Below are positions 26,904 to 36,301 of a stretch of 44,745 nt of DNA, piece by piece; positions within the stretch are counted from its first letter, which is position 1, and the number at the start of each line of letters is the position of its first letter. The position numbers were made by a program, and so were the translations under genes. Below the pieces are notes generated by a model, which did no database searches, was not told the origin of the DNA, and saw nothing but the letters and a program-made list of their open reading frames with translations. The DNA comes from Candidatus Zixiibacteriota bacterium (GTDB taxonomy: Bacteria > Zixibacteria > MSB-5A5 > UBA10806 > 4484-95), in contig JAAEQD010000135.1 of the NCBI GenBank assembly GCA_024231855.1, forward strand, positions 1 to 44,745. Direction: 5' to 3'.

Positions 26904-27011
26904 TGGTTCCTGGACCGCTGCCGGACCACGATAAACGTGTTGGGCGATTCGGTCGGCGCGGCGATTATCGAAAAGTGGGAACAGCGGGAAGCCGCCGCCA
27001 GTTCATCGTAG
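26904..27011 (+). pseudogene. 3' remnant of a DAACS symporter gene
   Basis: The frame starting [20 protein letters not shown] and ending in TAG at 27009-27011 encodes the last 35 residues of a symporter very like the one at 24068-25561. A 31-base stretch is identical, and several of the remaining differences are synonymous. A stop codon (TAA) immediately precedes it in frame, and there is no upstream part. It is therefore a detached gene end lying just after the TIR-cyclophilin gene, in the gap 26893-27231. Confidence 0.85.
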
Positions 27012-27137
27012 AACCTCATCCCTCGCTGATCCCATGATCGTCTCCGGTTGCCCCGAAAACGATTATGAACCCCGGATCGCCAGTTTGATAACATCGCATA
27101 AGACAAGCAATATACTAATGTTAATGCTAAAATAGGC

Positions 27138-27166
27138 TTGACAAGCTACGAAATCAGTTATATCTT
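27138..27166 (+). promoter_or_regulatory. Sigma-70-type promoter for the LVIVD/dockerin gene pair
   Basis: TTGACA (27138-27143), a 17-base spacer and TATCTT (27161-27166) predict a start near 27173, about 60 bases before the ATG at 27232. Confidence 0.7.
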
Positions 27167-27231
27167 TACTAAAGAGCAACATCTGGTACCGCATTAATCT
27201 TTTTAGTTCGTTCTCAACCAAGGGGAATAGC

Positions 27232-29454
27232 ATGAAACAATCTATAACGAATTTGTTATGGCAAAGTCTGGTTTTCAGCATTGTCCTGTTTACATCATCG
27301 TTATATGCGCAAAATATCGAGCTGATCGGTTCATATGATACACCCGGGCAGGCGCAGGGGATATTCATAGCCGGCGATCTGGCCTATATCGCCGATGGCG
27401 AAGCGGGCTTACAGATTATTGATATTTCAGATAAGGCCAATCCCGCACTTACCGGCAACTATGCAACATCTGATAAGGCTCACGACGTTTATGTCGAAAA
27501 CGATTTCGCCTATATAGCCGCCGATCATGCCGGGCTGGAAATTATCGATATTACTGATCCGGCCAATCCGGTATTCACCGGTGAATACGATACGCCCTGT
27601 AATACTCAAAATGTGATTATTGGGGATGGTATTGCATATCTGGCCGATATCTACGGGGGATTTATTACGCTCAATATATCAAATCCATCACAACCCGAAT
27701 TACTCGCCAGCTTTAATGAAGTGAGTGTGCGTAATTTCACGATACGGGATAACCTGGCATATCTGGCAGTCAGCGTGTTCGGTATTATCATTATCGATAT
27801 CTTAAACCCGGCGGAGTTGGTGAGAGTAGGCGGCTTATATCTTCCGCCGTATCACACAGCCGGGTCCATCGATATCAAAGATGAATATGCTTATCTGGCT
27901 TGTGGCGATGAAGGTATCTGGACTATCGATATATCCGATCCGGCTAATCCTGAGGTAGTCGCCCAAACGCCAACGCAGGGAAGAGCGGTTGATATCTGTA
28001 TACTCAACGAGTATGCTTATGTAGCCGATTCAGACGGCGGTTTGATTGTATTCGATATCAGCGAACCGGCTTATCCAATGCCTGTTGGGTTGTATCAGCC
28101 TGATGACGAGGCGCTGGCGGTTGAGGTTAATAATGAATTTATTTACGCGGCATATGAAAACGATGGTTTGCTGATACTGCAATTCACCGAGCCTGCCACT
28201 TCCGTTGAACTGGAAACTAAGCCAGGGGAAATAGAAGATATACCGGTTATCACATTCGATCCGCTGGTTGGCGCCGATGTTGGGGTGTCTGATATATTAA
28301 GCCCTCCTATGGAGTTATCCTGGCACCACTCTTATCCGAAAACGGTGGAAGTAACAAACTATGGCACAGACGGTCAAACCTTCAATTTAGTGTACGAATT
28401 TTATAACCTTGATTCAACGGGTCATTCATATTCAGATACTCTTTTGGGCTGCTTCTTAGCGGGGCAAAGCTCACAAATATTTACTTTAAATGATAGCATT
28501 CATTACGATTGGATCGGTTATAGATCTCATTGCCAGTCTATCGTATTCACTAATCTGGCGGAGGATGAAGACCATTCCAATGATACGACGATAGCAGTAC
28601 ACGGGGGAGACCAGACTGTATTTATTTGGTACGGCAGCGTCGATGGTTCTCCTGTTACAGTATATCCGGGGGCATCTATGCCGGTAGATGTGTTTCTTCT
28701 CGGACCTTTTGATGATTGGGGAGATGCCGGCGTAGCCGATTTTTGTTTAGCTTTAGGCGCCGATAATCAATATATCGATAGTCTTATTCTTGAAGCGGGA
28801 ACTCTCTATTATCCTCTTACAGCATGGGATTATATTGAAATCATGGGGAATTATGGTTCTCCACCTAATCCAGAGGGATGGAGAAGCCAATCAATATGGG
28901 GATTTGCCGAATTATGGCCACCTTATGATTCCCCGCTGATATTGTACTCCACGCCAACCAGAATATTCACAACTGTTGTTAAAACACGCAATGACACGAG
29001 CTTTATAGGAGAAACTATAGCCTGTATTGGTACGGGTTTAGATTCCATACAAGGGCCCTCAAATACAGGAGATGCCGGTTGTGGGGCCGGTCTATCTCTT
29101 CATGAGTTCTTCAGCCCATTCCATTTTGAGCCAAGAATCGAATACATGCCTGGTGATGTGAACATTTTCAGAGGCGCCTGGCCGCCATTGGTGATCGGCA
29201 ATGACGTTACATATTTCGTCAACTATTTTCGCGGGATGGAAAACAATCCACCATGTAATCTCGGCGGCTTCTTCGCCTCAGCCGATATCAACGGCGATTG
29301 CCGGGTGATCGGCTCCGATGTGACCAGGCTGGTGGAGTATTTCAGAGGACAAGTTTCGATGTCATTTTGCCCCGAATATTATCCCGCCTGGCCGACCACC
29401 GATGATCTGCCCCTGTTAGCGCCGCAGGGCTGGCCTAATTGTGAAACGCAATAA
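27232..29454 (+). CDS. Secreted LVIVD-repeat beta-propeller protein with dockerin-like C terminus
   Basis: The 740-residue protein has a signal peptide (about 1-26, LYA/QNIE). Six or so LVIVD-type repeats follow (about 27-325), each with the pattern AYIADGEAGLQIIDISDKAN, which should close into a beta-propeller. A module beginning GADVGVSDILSPPM (about 343 on) is shared with the next gene. The C terminus (about 640-740) carries two dockerin-like repeats, GDVNIFRGAW then DINGDCRVIGSDVTRLVEYF, and ends APQGWPNCETQ. AAGGGG precedes the ATG. It is probably surface-exposed or assembled into an extracellular complex; ligand unknown. Only 14 bases separate it from the following dockerin-tailed gene, so the two form an operon. 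Confidence 0.88.
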   Translation: MKQSITNLLWQSLVFSIVLFTSSLYAQNIELIGSYDTPGQAQGIFIAGDLAYIADGEAGLQIIDISDKANPALTGNYATSDKAHDVYVENDFAYIAADHAGLEIIDITDPANPVFTGEYDTPCNTQNVIIGDGIAYLADIYGGFITLNISNPSQPELLASFNEVSVRNFTIRDNLAYLAVSVFGIIIIDILNPAELVRVGGLYLPPYHTAGSIDIKDEYAYLACGDEGIWTIDISDPANPEVVAQTPTQGRAVDICILNEYAYVADSDGGLIVFDISEPAYPMPVGLYQPDDEALAVEVNNEFIYAAYENDGLLILQFTEPATSVELETKPGEIEDIPVITFDPLVGADVGVSDILSPPMELSWHHSYPKTVEVTNYGTDGQTFNLVYEFYNLDSTGHSYSDTLLGCFLAGQSSQIFTLNDSIHYDWIGYRSHCQSIVFTNLAEDEDHSNDTTIAVHGGDQTVFIWYGSVDGSPVTVYPGASMPVDVFLLGPFDDWGDAGVADFCLALGADNQYIDSLILEAGTLYYPLTAWDYIEIMGNYGSPPNPEGWRSQSIWGFAELWPPYDSPLILYSTPTRIFTTVVKTRNDTSFIGETIACIGTGLDSIQGPSNTGDAGCGAGLSLHEFFSPFHFEPRIEYMPGDVNIFRGAWPPLVIGNDVTYFVNYFRGMENNPPCNLGGFFASADINGDCRVIGSDVTRLVEYFRGQVSMSFCPEYYPAWPTTDDLPLLAPQGWPNCETQ

Positions 29455-29468
29455 AGAAGGAAACGGAT

Positions 29469-30734
29469 ATGATTGAAAAAATTTCTAATAAATTATCCCG
29501 GGCCGCGTCATTTTATATCCTTCTATTTTCGTTTTTAGCATTCGCTCAAAATCCGGTTGTTGCCGGCGATGTTGGCGTGACTGAAATTATCAGCCCACCT
29601 TTATCCGCGCCGGAAGACTCATATCCCATTGCAATTGAGATCACCAATTTCGGAACCGAAGCGCAAGTGTTCGATATTTATTTTGAGGTTTACCGGAAAA
29701 ACTCATATCCCCCTGATCCGCCGCTTTTATTAAATTTTGCGGATACGTTGACGGGATACGCCCAGGCTGGACCAAGCGTAGACACTGTTACTTTTAACAG
29801 TACCTTTGAATCTTATCTTTTCAATTATCTAAAGGCCTACACATCACTTCAAGATGATGAGGTAATATGGAATGACACGGCGTTTAGTTTTTCTTCGGCC
29901 GTAAATCATGTAGCGTTCCGGTATGGCAATCCCGATGGAACGCCTGTTAACGCCTACATTGGAGAGACACTGGAATTAGATATATACTTTCAGACATTTT
30001 CCGAACAATGGGTTGCAGAAAATTTTATGCTGACTACCGCTTCGTCAAATCAATACATTGACAGCTTCCTGATCCAGGAGACGGTTTTTCACTATCCGTT
30101 AACAGGTTGGGATTCCTATTATGCCGAAGGCCCATTCGGCTCTCCTCCAAACTTTGAGGGTTGGTCCGGTATGCTTGTTCACGGCTTTAATGAAATGGCC
30201 CCTCCCTGCGATAGTGAACCGCTTTGGTTTTTAGAACCGGAAAAGGTTTTAACCTTTAAAATACAAATTAATGATGATTTATCTTTGGTCGGCACAACCG
30301 CCTATTCTATTGGTATAGGGTGTGGCCCTTACGGGTTTAGTAATGCCGGTAATAGTAGTGGGGGCTATGGCTTTGAAGTTTACCAGTTTTTCAGCCCTGT
30401 CCACTTCGTGGAAAGAACCGGCTACGAATACCTGCCGAATGACGCGAATATGGCAAACGGTATCTGGCCGCCACAAAAAATCGGTTCTGATGTTACTTAC
30501 CTGGTTAACTATTTTAGAAGCTTACAACCGCCGTGCAATCTGGATGGCTTTTACGCGTCGGCGGATATCAATGGTGATTGTCTGGTTATTGGCAGCGATG
30601 TAACAAGGTTGGTTGGCTGTTTCAGAGGATTATGTCCAACAAACTGGTGTTTGGATTATCCGCCCGCCTGGCCTCATCCCGATAGCCTGCCCCCGGAGGC
30701 GCCGTCGGGCTGGCCGAATTGCGAGCCGGAATAA
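29469..30734 (+). CDS. Secreted dockerin-tailed protein
   Basis: The 421-residue protein has a signal peptide (about 1-27). A module starting VAGDVGVTEIISPPL matches the middle part of the preceding protein and may be an Ig-like/CARDB-type fold. A middle domain shares the pattern NQYIDSFLIQETVFHYPLTG with the upstream protein's NQYIDSLILEAGTLYYPLTA, and both continue with a tryptophan, so the two genes look like a partial duplication. The dockerin-like pair is at about 325-395 (NDANMANGIW, then DINGDCLVIGSDVTRLVGCF), and the chain ends APSGWPNCEPE. AAGAAGGAAAC precedes the ATG. No enzyme motif is seen, and function is unknown. Confidence 0.85.
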   Translation: MIEKISNKLSRAASFYILLFSFLAFAQNPVVAGDVGVTEIISPPLSAPEDSYPIAIEITNFGTEAQVFDIYFEVYRKNSYPPDPPLLLNFADTLTGYAQAGPSVDTVTFNSTFESYLFNYLKAYTSLQDDEVIWNDTAFSFSSAVNHVAFRYGNPDGTPVNAYIGETLELDIYFQTFSEQWVAENFMLTTASSNQYIDSFLIQETVFHYPLTGWDSYYAEGPFGSPPNFEGWSGMLVHGFNEMAPPCDSEPLWFLEPEKVLTFKIQINDDLSLVGTTAYSIGIGCGPYGFSNAGNSSGGYGFEVYQFFSPVHFVERTGYEYLPNDANMANGIWPPQKIGSDVTYLVNYFRSLQPPCNLDGFYASADINGDCLVIGSDVTRLVGCFRGLCPTNWCLDYPPAWPHPDSLPPEAPSGWPNCEPE

Positions 30735-30736
30735 AA

Positions 30737-30760
30737 AAAAGCGGTCATCTGACCGCTTTT
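30737..30760. terminator. Bidirectional terminator between convergent genes
   Basis: AAAAGCGGTC (30737-30746) and GACCGCTTTT (30751-30760) form a perfect 10-bp stem with an ATCT loop, A-rich on the left and T-rich on the right, so it can act in both directions. Confidence 0.92.
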
Positions 30761-30779
30761 CTATCATCTATCGAGTATA

Positions 30780-32249
30780 TTACTCAATTTTGAACTTGCT
30801 CCATTTCGACATATATTTCTCGCCGTAGCTATCATCGCCAACAACGACGAAATAATATTTACCCGGCTTAATAAAACTGCCATTGGCCAACTGTCCGTTC
30901 CAAATCACGGTTAGGGGCGTAATGCCCTTGCCCTCTATCACGTGAACGGCAAAATCATCGACCGCGTCTTCCTGCCAATCTTTCATTTTGGCTGTGAATA
31001 TATAGAGTTTCCATCCGCTCAATTTGAGTAAGCCATCAGGCCTGAGATAAAAAACAAGCCTCGGCTTGGACCCGGTTATCAACTGGGTGGCTTCTGTTTC
31101 AAGATTAAGCCTGGCATAGCCTTTTTTCTTGGGACTGACATCGCGCCCGGAGAATGTTTGCCCCGATCCCATCTCGGAAAAAGATTCCTCGCCTGTTACC
31201 ACCGGCGCCTGCCAGGTCTGTTCTTTCTCATATCTGGTCAAATCGTAGGTATCTTCCATATGCTGGCCGTAGTAATCGGGTATGCCGCCCCAGCCATACG
31301 TAAATGATAGCGAGTGATCGACTACCAAATCCTCGGTACTTTCGAAGGGAAACGACCTGATCGCGTAATCGATTCGCAGATCGCGACCATGGAAATCGAA
31401 ATTAATCGAGGCGCCGCCGCTCCAGCGATTATAATCCAGCTCAGCAATATAGACTGTCGATTTACCGTACGTATAGCCGCCGCGTAAGCCGAGGCTCACA
31501 TCGCTATGCGTGCCAAACCACAGCTCCGTACCGGCGTTGAATAGCGACGTATTATTGGTTTCGATCTCACCGGCTTGTTCAAGCTGCCAACCGGCAATCA
31601 GCGAGGCCGAGAAATTTTCTTTAGGATAATGATAGGCTCCGGCCAGACGGAATTTCCGTGACAAATGTTGAGAAAATCCGGCAATTGCCGGCGTCAGTTC
31701 GGCTTTCAGTAGATTTTCGCCCACGGCAGCCAGCGAAATTTTCGCCATTGGCCGCCAGGTTAGCCCCAAATCCAGATCGAACACAGAGCGGTCGCTGAAA
31801 TTGGATTCCATCATATATTTGAAACCCGCTCCGGCGGCCCATTGCTCATTGATCAATCTGGCATATGAAAGATTAAGGCTGCTTAAAGTCGTTATCGAGG
31901 TCGGCTCAGAAAACGAGCCGAATTGATGTGAATTCAGGACAATATTGCCCAGGCTTTCATGATAGTAATTGAATCCTGCCAGACCGCCGTAAGCCGACTC
32001 TTCGATAACGGACAAGCCGTAATCGGTGGGATTCTGATATTGCATCTGCGCTTGCCAGCCCTTGATAAAAGCTGCCCCAGATGGGTTATAGAGAGCGCCG
32101 GTTGGCTCATCGGCCAGTGCCGAATAGGCGAATCCAATCCCTTCACCCCGGGTTCCGGCCAGATAGTCATTATCGGCGTAAGTTAATACAGATGATACTA
32201 TTAGGACGACAATAACCATACTTACCTTGATATTAGTGCTGCTTTTCAT
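30780..32249 (-). CDS. PorV/UPF0164-type outer-membrane barrel with FlgD-like Ig tail
   Basis: The 489-residue protein has a signal peptide (about 1-25, TYA/DND). A beta-barrel follows, opening YLAGTRGEGIGFAYSALADE and PTGALYNPSGAAFI, the signature of PorV/UPF0164-type proteins. The C terminus (about 395-489) resembles the FlgD-like Ig fold often used in such phyla: LLKLSGWKLYIFTAK, TPLTVIWNGQLANGSFIKPG and KYYFVVVGDDSYGEKY. PorV-type proteins take part in type IX secretion or lipid/surface assembly, but a specific role here is not proven. GGAGG lies seven bases before the ATG. It overlaps the Wzi-like gene by 17 bases, so they are coupled at the end of the polysaccharide locus. Confidence 0.85.
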   Translation of the reverse strand: MKSSTNIKVSMVIVVLIVSSVLTYADNDYLAGTRGEGIGFAYSALADEPTGALYNPSGAAFIKGWQAQMQYQNPTDYGLSVIEESAYGGLAGFNYYHESLGNIVLNSHQFGSFSEPTSITTLSSLNLSYARLINEQWAAGAGFKYMMESNFSDRSVFDLDLGLTWRPMAKISLAAVGENLLKAELTPAIAGFSQHLSRKFRLAGAYHYPKENFSASLIAGWQLEQAGEIETNNTSLFNAGTELWFGTHSDVSLGLRGGYTYGKSTVYIAELDYNRWSGGASINFDFHGRDLRIDYAIRSFPFESTEDLVVDHSLSFTYGWGGIPDYYGQHMEDTYDLTRYEKEQTWQAPVVTGEESFSEMGSGQTFSGRDVSPKKKGYARLNLETEATQLITGSKPRLVFYLRPDGLLKLSGWKLYIFTAKMKDWQEDAVDDFAVHVIEGKGITPLTVIWNGQLANGSFIKPGKYYFVVVGDDSYGEKYMSKWSKFKIE

Positions 32250-33762
32250 CGTGAAGCCTCCAACTTAATTTTGGCAAATTCAAAATAATTTCCAATCTTG
32301 CGCTCCAGGTAAATTCGTTAATCCCGGAGATATTTCCGTTATTTTGTATATCGGTCATATTTATTAACATCTTACCCTGAATAATCTCATTTTTAGCACA
32401 AAAAATCTCCAGGGAAACGCCTCGCCTTCTCTCTACAAAGCCCGACGGAAACTTCACTATGTAATCCTGATCAAGCCAGGGGGTCTCCCAATCATCAGCC
32501 AGCCGACCCTCGCCACGGTTTATTAGATAACCGGTTATTTCAGTGGTTAGATAATCATCATAATGGTAGATATACGATAGACTAAGCCCCTCCTGGTCGG
32601 GGCCCCGCGGATGCCCGATCGGATTGCCCTGATTAATATAGATATTACGTGGCTTTACCTGATTATAGGTATGATTGGCAATATGGGTATACTCGATTTC
32701 GATAGCCCCCATTTCAAACGGGAAATCATATACATTGGCTCCGATAATCAAGCCGATTTCGCTCGGTTCATTATCGAAAATGCTTTTGTTTTCAATCTGA
32801 TAATCATCAACAAGCAATTCCAAGTAGAAAGCATATCGATTTTTCAACCTGATAACACTTTCCAGACCCAGAAAAGTGTTATCATCAACATTGGCATTAA
32901 GTTGTTCGCCATGATACAAAATGAATGGGATAATATACTTTGGTTCCAGCTGACGACCCACACCGCCATAAATCACCGATTCTTTAAGTATGATATCCCA
33001 CCACGAAAAGGGGGAAATCCGTAAAGCGTGCGCGGAATAATAACGATTTTCGGTTAATGTATCCGCGGCAAACGGCGATCGCGAGCTAACCGGCGACAAG
33101 TAAGCTATCGTTGAGTACAATGACAGCTTGTCGCCGAAGTTATAATTTAAAAGCATTCCATCCATCGGCATGGCCGCCGATGAACGCATTAATCCATATC
33201 CGCTTCTTGACGCGCCCCAGAAGTCGCGGGTTCGACCCAGATCGAGCGACAGTCGTTTACCTCGAAACGAAAGAAGCGCCAGTTCGGCGTAGCCGGCAAA
33301 ATCTCCCCATACCTTGCCCGTATACAGCGAATCATCCGCCAGGCTGCCATCGATTCTATAAGCCGCCTGAACCGACCATGTATCAGAAATTCGATATATA
33401 AATTCCGGCATAAACATCAAGTTAGATTGACCGGCTTTGTCGCCGGAGGTGCCTGATGGTATTATCGTAGTTTGAAAATCCAGAAATCCTGTTTCGGCCT
33501 CGAAACGATTAGCGGTACGTTTCAAAAAAGTGGTCAGTCTGCCCGCGGAGTGAGGTCGGTTGTTATCAGATAATGCTTGAATATCCAGGTAGTCAAACGG
33601 TGCATATAGCGCTGATGGGGCCGTCTCGAAGCCTCGCAAGTACAATTCTCGTAAATTACGATAGGCATAATCCGTGTCGGGGCGGCCAACCGGCAGTATC
33701 CCCGCTGAGGCCAGGCCGGCATAGAGGCTTAAAACTATTATAAACTTTTTAAAAACTAACAT
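32233..33762 (-). CDS. Wzi-like capsule-assembly outer-membrane protein
   Basis: The 509-residue protein has a signal peptide (about 1-20, ASA/GIL). An N-terminal helical part, RPDTDYAYRNLRELYLRGFE, is followed by a barrel with RLSLDLGRTRDFWGASRSGYG and an FSWWDIILKESVIYGG segment, as in the Wzi capsule assembly family. Wzi binds exported polysaccharide at the outer surface. The ATG is five bases after the stop of the receiver-domain gene and has no own Shine-Dalgarno, so it is probably translated by coupling. It overlaps the following PorV-like gene. It fits the SLBB/Wza-like and glycosylphosphotransferase genes upstream. Family call by pattern, fairly sure. Confidence 0.85.
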   Translation of the reverse strand: MLVFKKFIIVLSLYAGLASAGILPVGRPDTDYAYRNLRELYLRGFETAPSALYAPFDYLDIQALSDNNRPHSAGRLTTFLKRTANRFEAETGFLDFQTTIIPSGTSGDKAGQSNLMFMPEFIYRISDTWSVQAAYRIDGSLADDSLYTGKVWGDFAGYAELALLSFRGKRLSLDLGRTRDFWGASRSGYGLMRSSAAMPMDGMLLNYNFGDKLSLYSTIAYLSPVSSRSPFAADTLTENRYYSAHALRISPFSWWDIILKESVIYGGVGRQLEPKYIIPFILYHGEQLNANVDDNTFLGLESVIRLKNRYAFYLELLVDDYQIENKSIFDNEPSEIGLIIGANVYDFPFEMGAIEIEYTHIANHTYNQVKPRNIYINQGNPIGHPRGPDQEGLSLSYIYHYDDYLTTEITGYLINRGEGRLADDWETPWLDQDYIVKFPSGFVERRRGVSLEIFCAKNEIIQGKMLINMTDIQNNGNISGINEFTWSARLEIILNLPKLSWRLHDEKQH

Positions 33763-33767
33763 TAAAA

Positions 33768-34880
33768 CTAATGGATAACTTTTTTGGGCTGATTTCTCTT
33801 GGATGTACGATCAAATCTCGCCCGGTTGCCCCTGAACTCACGAACCAGTCTGCTTGCCCGATCTTCATATGGATTATCGGCAACTGTTCTGGATTTCTCA
33901 TTCTCGGCTTCGCTCGTTGCCGTTTTATTTCTGTCCTTATCCGGTTCCATCGCCGCTGTACGCGGGATTGGATCCTTACCCGGTTTCGTGCTGACAGGCT
34001 TCTCATCGGCCAATTTATTGAAACCCTTCAATATGATACGCCTGGGCCCTTCGGATCTACCAGAGAACAATCCTTCGATAAACGGAGCCAGGGTAAATCT
34101 GCTTAACCAGAGACCGCCCAGTCCCAAACAATAACCGCTAATTAAAATCAGTCGACTGTCGATCATAATGGCCATAAAAAACAGTATTGCCGCGTACAAA
34201 ACATAAACCGACGTGAAATTTATGAAATCCCTGGCGAATTGCTTTGTAATGTCCGGCAGTTGAATAGACGGCTGGAATTTTAAAAATATAAAACAATAAC
34301 AGCACACGAATGACAATGTCAGGTTCAATATCTCGGAAATACCCCATACGGTTGGTATTTCGAGCCATTGATATATTTCCTGTTGAATAGCAAATCCCAG
34401 AAGCAGCGCTATAATTGTTACAGGCAAATCAACAAGGAATTTGATCGTGTTCTTTGTTTGAATAATTCTTTTAATCGGGAATCTCTTATCGGGGCAATAA
34501 CCCGTTTCAACCATATGCATTCTTTCCTGGTGAGCGAGATTCGTGATCTCCTTAATGTCATCCAGATCAAAAGGCTTCTTTAGATAACGGAAAACACCTG
34601 ATTTAATGGATTCTATGGCATAATTAATATCGTTTTCCCCGGAAATCACGGTTGTTATCGTTAATGGAGATCTTATTTTAAGAGACTTCAATATTTCAAG
34701 TCCGCAAATATCGGGAAGTCCCAAATCTATGAAAGCAATCTCGAATTTATTGCTTTCAATTATTTCCAGGGCTGTCCGTCCATTTGCCGCGACCGTTACT
34801 TTATGCCCATCCTGCGCCAGGACTTCCGTGAACATCCGTGAGATATGTTCGTTGTTATCAACAATGAGAACATCTGCCAT
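33768..34880 (-). CDS. Response-regulator receiver domain fused to a four-helix membrane module
   Basis: The 370-residue protein starts with a receiver domain (about 1-120): acidic VDNN (Asp8), phospho-acceptor Asp52 in FIDLGLPD, Ser80, and Lys102 in LKKPFD, so it should be phosphorylatable. Four membrane helices follow (about 147-165, 180-200, 221-240, 243-262), then WLSRFTLAPFIEGLFSGR and GPRRIILKGF. That transition resembles the one between membrane bundle and CoA-binding domain in polyprenyl glycosylphosphotransferases such as the next gene upstream. The rest (290-370) is a charged, apparently disordered tail. No DNA-binding or enzyme domain is present. It lies eight bases after the glycosylphosphotransferase gene and five bases before the Wzi-like gene, so it may tune sugar-lipid initiation. 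Role inferred. Confidence 0.85.
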   Translation of the reverse strand: MADVLIVDNNEHISRMFTEVLAQDGHKVTVAANGRTALEIIESNKFEIAFIDLGLPDICGLEILKSLKIRSPLTITTVISGENDINYAIESIKSGVFRYLKKPFDLDDIKEITNLAHQERMHMVETGYCPDKRFPIKRIIQTKNTIKFLVDLPVTIIALLLGFAIQQEIYQWLEIPTVWGISEILNLTLSFVCCYCFIFLKFQPSIQLPDITKQFARDFINFTSVYVLYAAILFFMAIMIDSRLILISGYCLGLGGLWLSRFTLAPFIEGLFSGRSEGPRRIILKGFNKLADEKPVSTKPGKDPIPRTAAMEPDKDRNKTATSEAENEKSRTVADNPYEDRASRLVREFRGNRARFDRTSKRNQPKKVIH

Positions 34881-34888
34881 AATATATC

Positions 34889-36301
34889 CTACCTGGCGCC
34901 TTTACGGCTTATCACTGCCGGCAATGTTCGGGCGAGAATCTTTGTGTCGAGCCATAGTGACCAATTGTCAATATATTTGAGATCTAATTCCATCCACTTC
35001 TTAAAACTGATATTGTTGCGTCCGCCTACTTGCCATAAACAGGTAATACCTGGTTTCATCGATAAACGCCTTCTCTGCCAGGAATCATACTGAATCACTT
35101 CGTTTGATAACGGTGGCCGCGGCCCGACAAGAGACATGTCGCCCTTAACAACATTGAGAAGCTGCGGTAGTTCATCGATGGAGGTTTTTCTTAGCCAACG
35201 TCCCAAAGGAGTAATCCTCGGATCATTCTTGATTTTAAATGCCGGACCGTCCATTTCATTCTGATCTTTAAGTTGATCTTTCAGCATATCGGCGTCCGGC
35301 CGCATTGTCCGAAACTTGTACATGGTAAATCTTTTACCATTGATGCCTAAGCGTTCCTGTTTAAATAAAATCGGCCCTTTTGAGAAAAGTTTAATAGCCA
35401 GGGCCGTAAAAAATAATATTGGCGAAATAGTAATAATTCCCAAAAACGATACGAATCTGTCGAAAATCGCCTTTACTGCCAGCGAAATTCGCTGTGGCGG
35501 CGTGGTATCGAACAATAAAATCGGGCAATCGAAAAACTCATCAATCCTCTTCTTGGCAAATTTGGCGGGGAATAAATCGGTCAGAATCGCCACCCGCGTA
35601 CCCATTTCGTCACAAGTAGCCACCGCTTCTTCGATTTTGCCCAATTCGTTGTTCTCTACGGCAAATACAACCCAATCAACCTGTTGAGATTTAATGATAT
35701 CAGGTATTGTGTCAAGACAGCCGATTACCGGGATGTCATTATAGCTCCACAGGGGAACGGATGGGCCATTGTTAGTATTAATAAACCCGTCAATCCTATA
35801 TCCCCAGTGTAGATTTTGAAAAATACTGTCGGCAAAATGGCGAGCTCGTTTTCCTTGACCGGCTATGATTATCGTTTGATAGTTATATCCTCGCTTACGG
35901 ATATATTCAAGCAGGAACTGGATCTGAAGCCGCAACACAACCAGACCAATCGTCGATAGAATCACAAAGCTCCCGGCCATCAGCTTACCCAGCCTGGAAT
36001 CGGACCAATAAAACAAAACAATAAGCGAAATTCCCGATGCCAACAGCGATGCTGTGATAGCTGTTTTAGTAATTTCAAATTTGGATTTTGAACGGAAACT
36101 ATAACAATCCTTATTATTCCATAACACCAGGCCCCAGATTATTAACACCGTGGCCATCAACCCGTCATAAGCATCAAAATAGACGTGTTTGCCCTCATAA
36201 TATGATTCAACGTATATCGAAATCAGAAAACTCGCGGCAACCGGAATTAAGTAGGCTAGAAATAATAGTTTGCGAAGTGTGTTTATGCGTTCTCTGAGCA
36301 C
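34889..36301 (-). CDS. Exopolysaccharide polyprenyl glycosylphosphotransferase (WbaP/WcaJ type)
   Basis: The protein has about 470 residues from the GTG at 36301, preceded by GGGGGG. An in-frame TTG at 36349 would add 16 residues. An N-terminal membrane bundle (about four helices, to about 130) leads via FLLEYIRKRGYN and TIIIAGQGKRARHFAD into a CoA-binding-like domain. The catalytic sugar transferase part (about 270-470) has a re-entrant helix, LGINGKRFTMYKFRTMR, ITPLGRWLRKTSIDELPQLL, VKGDMSLVGPRPPL and KPGITCLWQVGGRNNI. It loads the first sugar-1-phosphate onto undecaprenyl phosphate at the inner membrane. It is part of the minus-strand polysaccharide locus; no other glycosyltransferase is in the window. 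Confidence 0.95.
   Translation of the reverse strand: MLRERINTLRKLLFLAYLIPVAASFLISIYVESYYEGKHVYFDAYDGLMATVLIIWGLVLWNNKDCYSFRSKSKFEITKTAITASLLASGISLIVLFYWSDSRLGKLMAGSFVILSTIGLVVLRLQIQFLLEYIRKRGYNYQTIIIAGQGKRARHFADSIFQNLHWGYRIDGFINTNNGPSVPLWSYNDIPVIGCLDTIPDIIKSQQVDWVVFAVENNELGKIEEAVATCDEMGTRVAILTDLFPAKFAKKRIDEFFDCPILLFDTTPPQRISLAVKAIFDRFVSFLGIITISPILFFTALAIKLFSKGPILFKQERLGINGKRFTMYKFRTMRPDADMLKDQLKDQNEMDGPAFKIKNDPRITPLGRWLRKTSIDELPQLLNVVKGDMSLVGPRPPLSNEVIQYDSWQRRRLSMKPGITCLWQVGGRNNISFKKWMELDLKYIDNWSLWLDTKILARTLPAVISRKGAR

Noticed and set aside
33771..34134. Two 111-residue plus-strand open frames
   Set aside because: They mirror the charged tail of the receiver-membrane protein and have no start signal.
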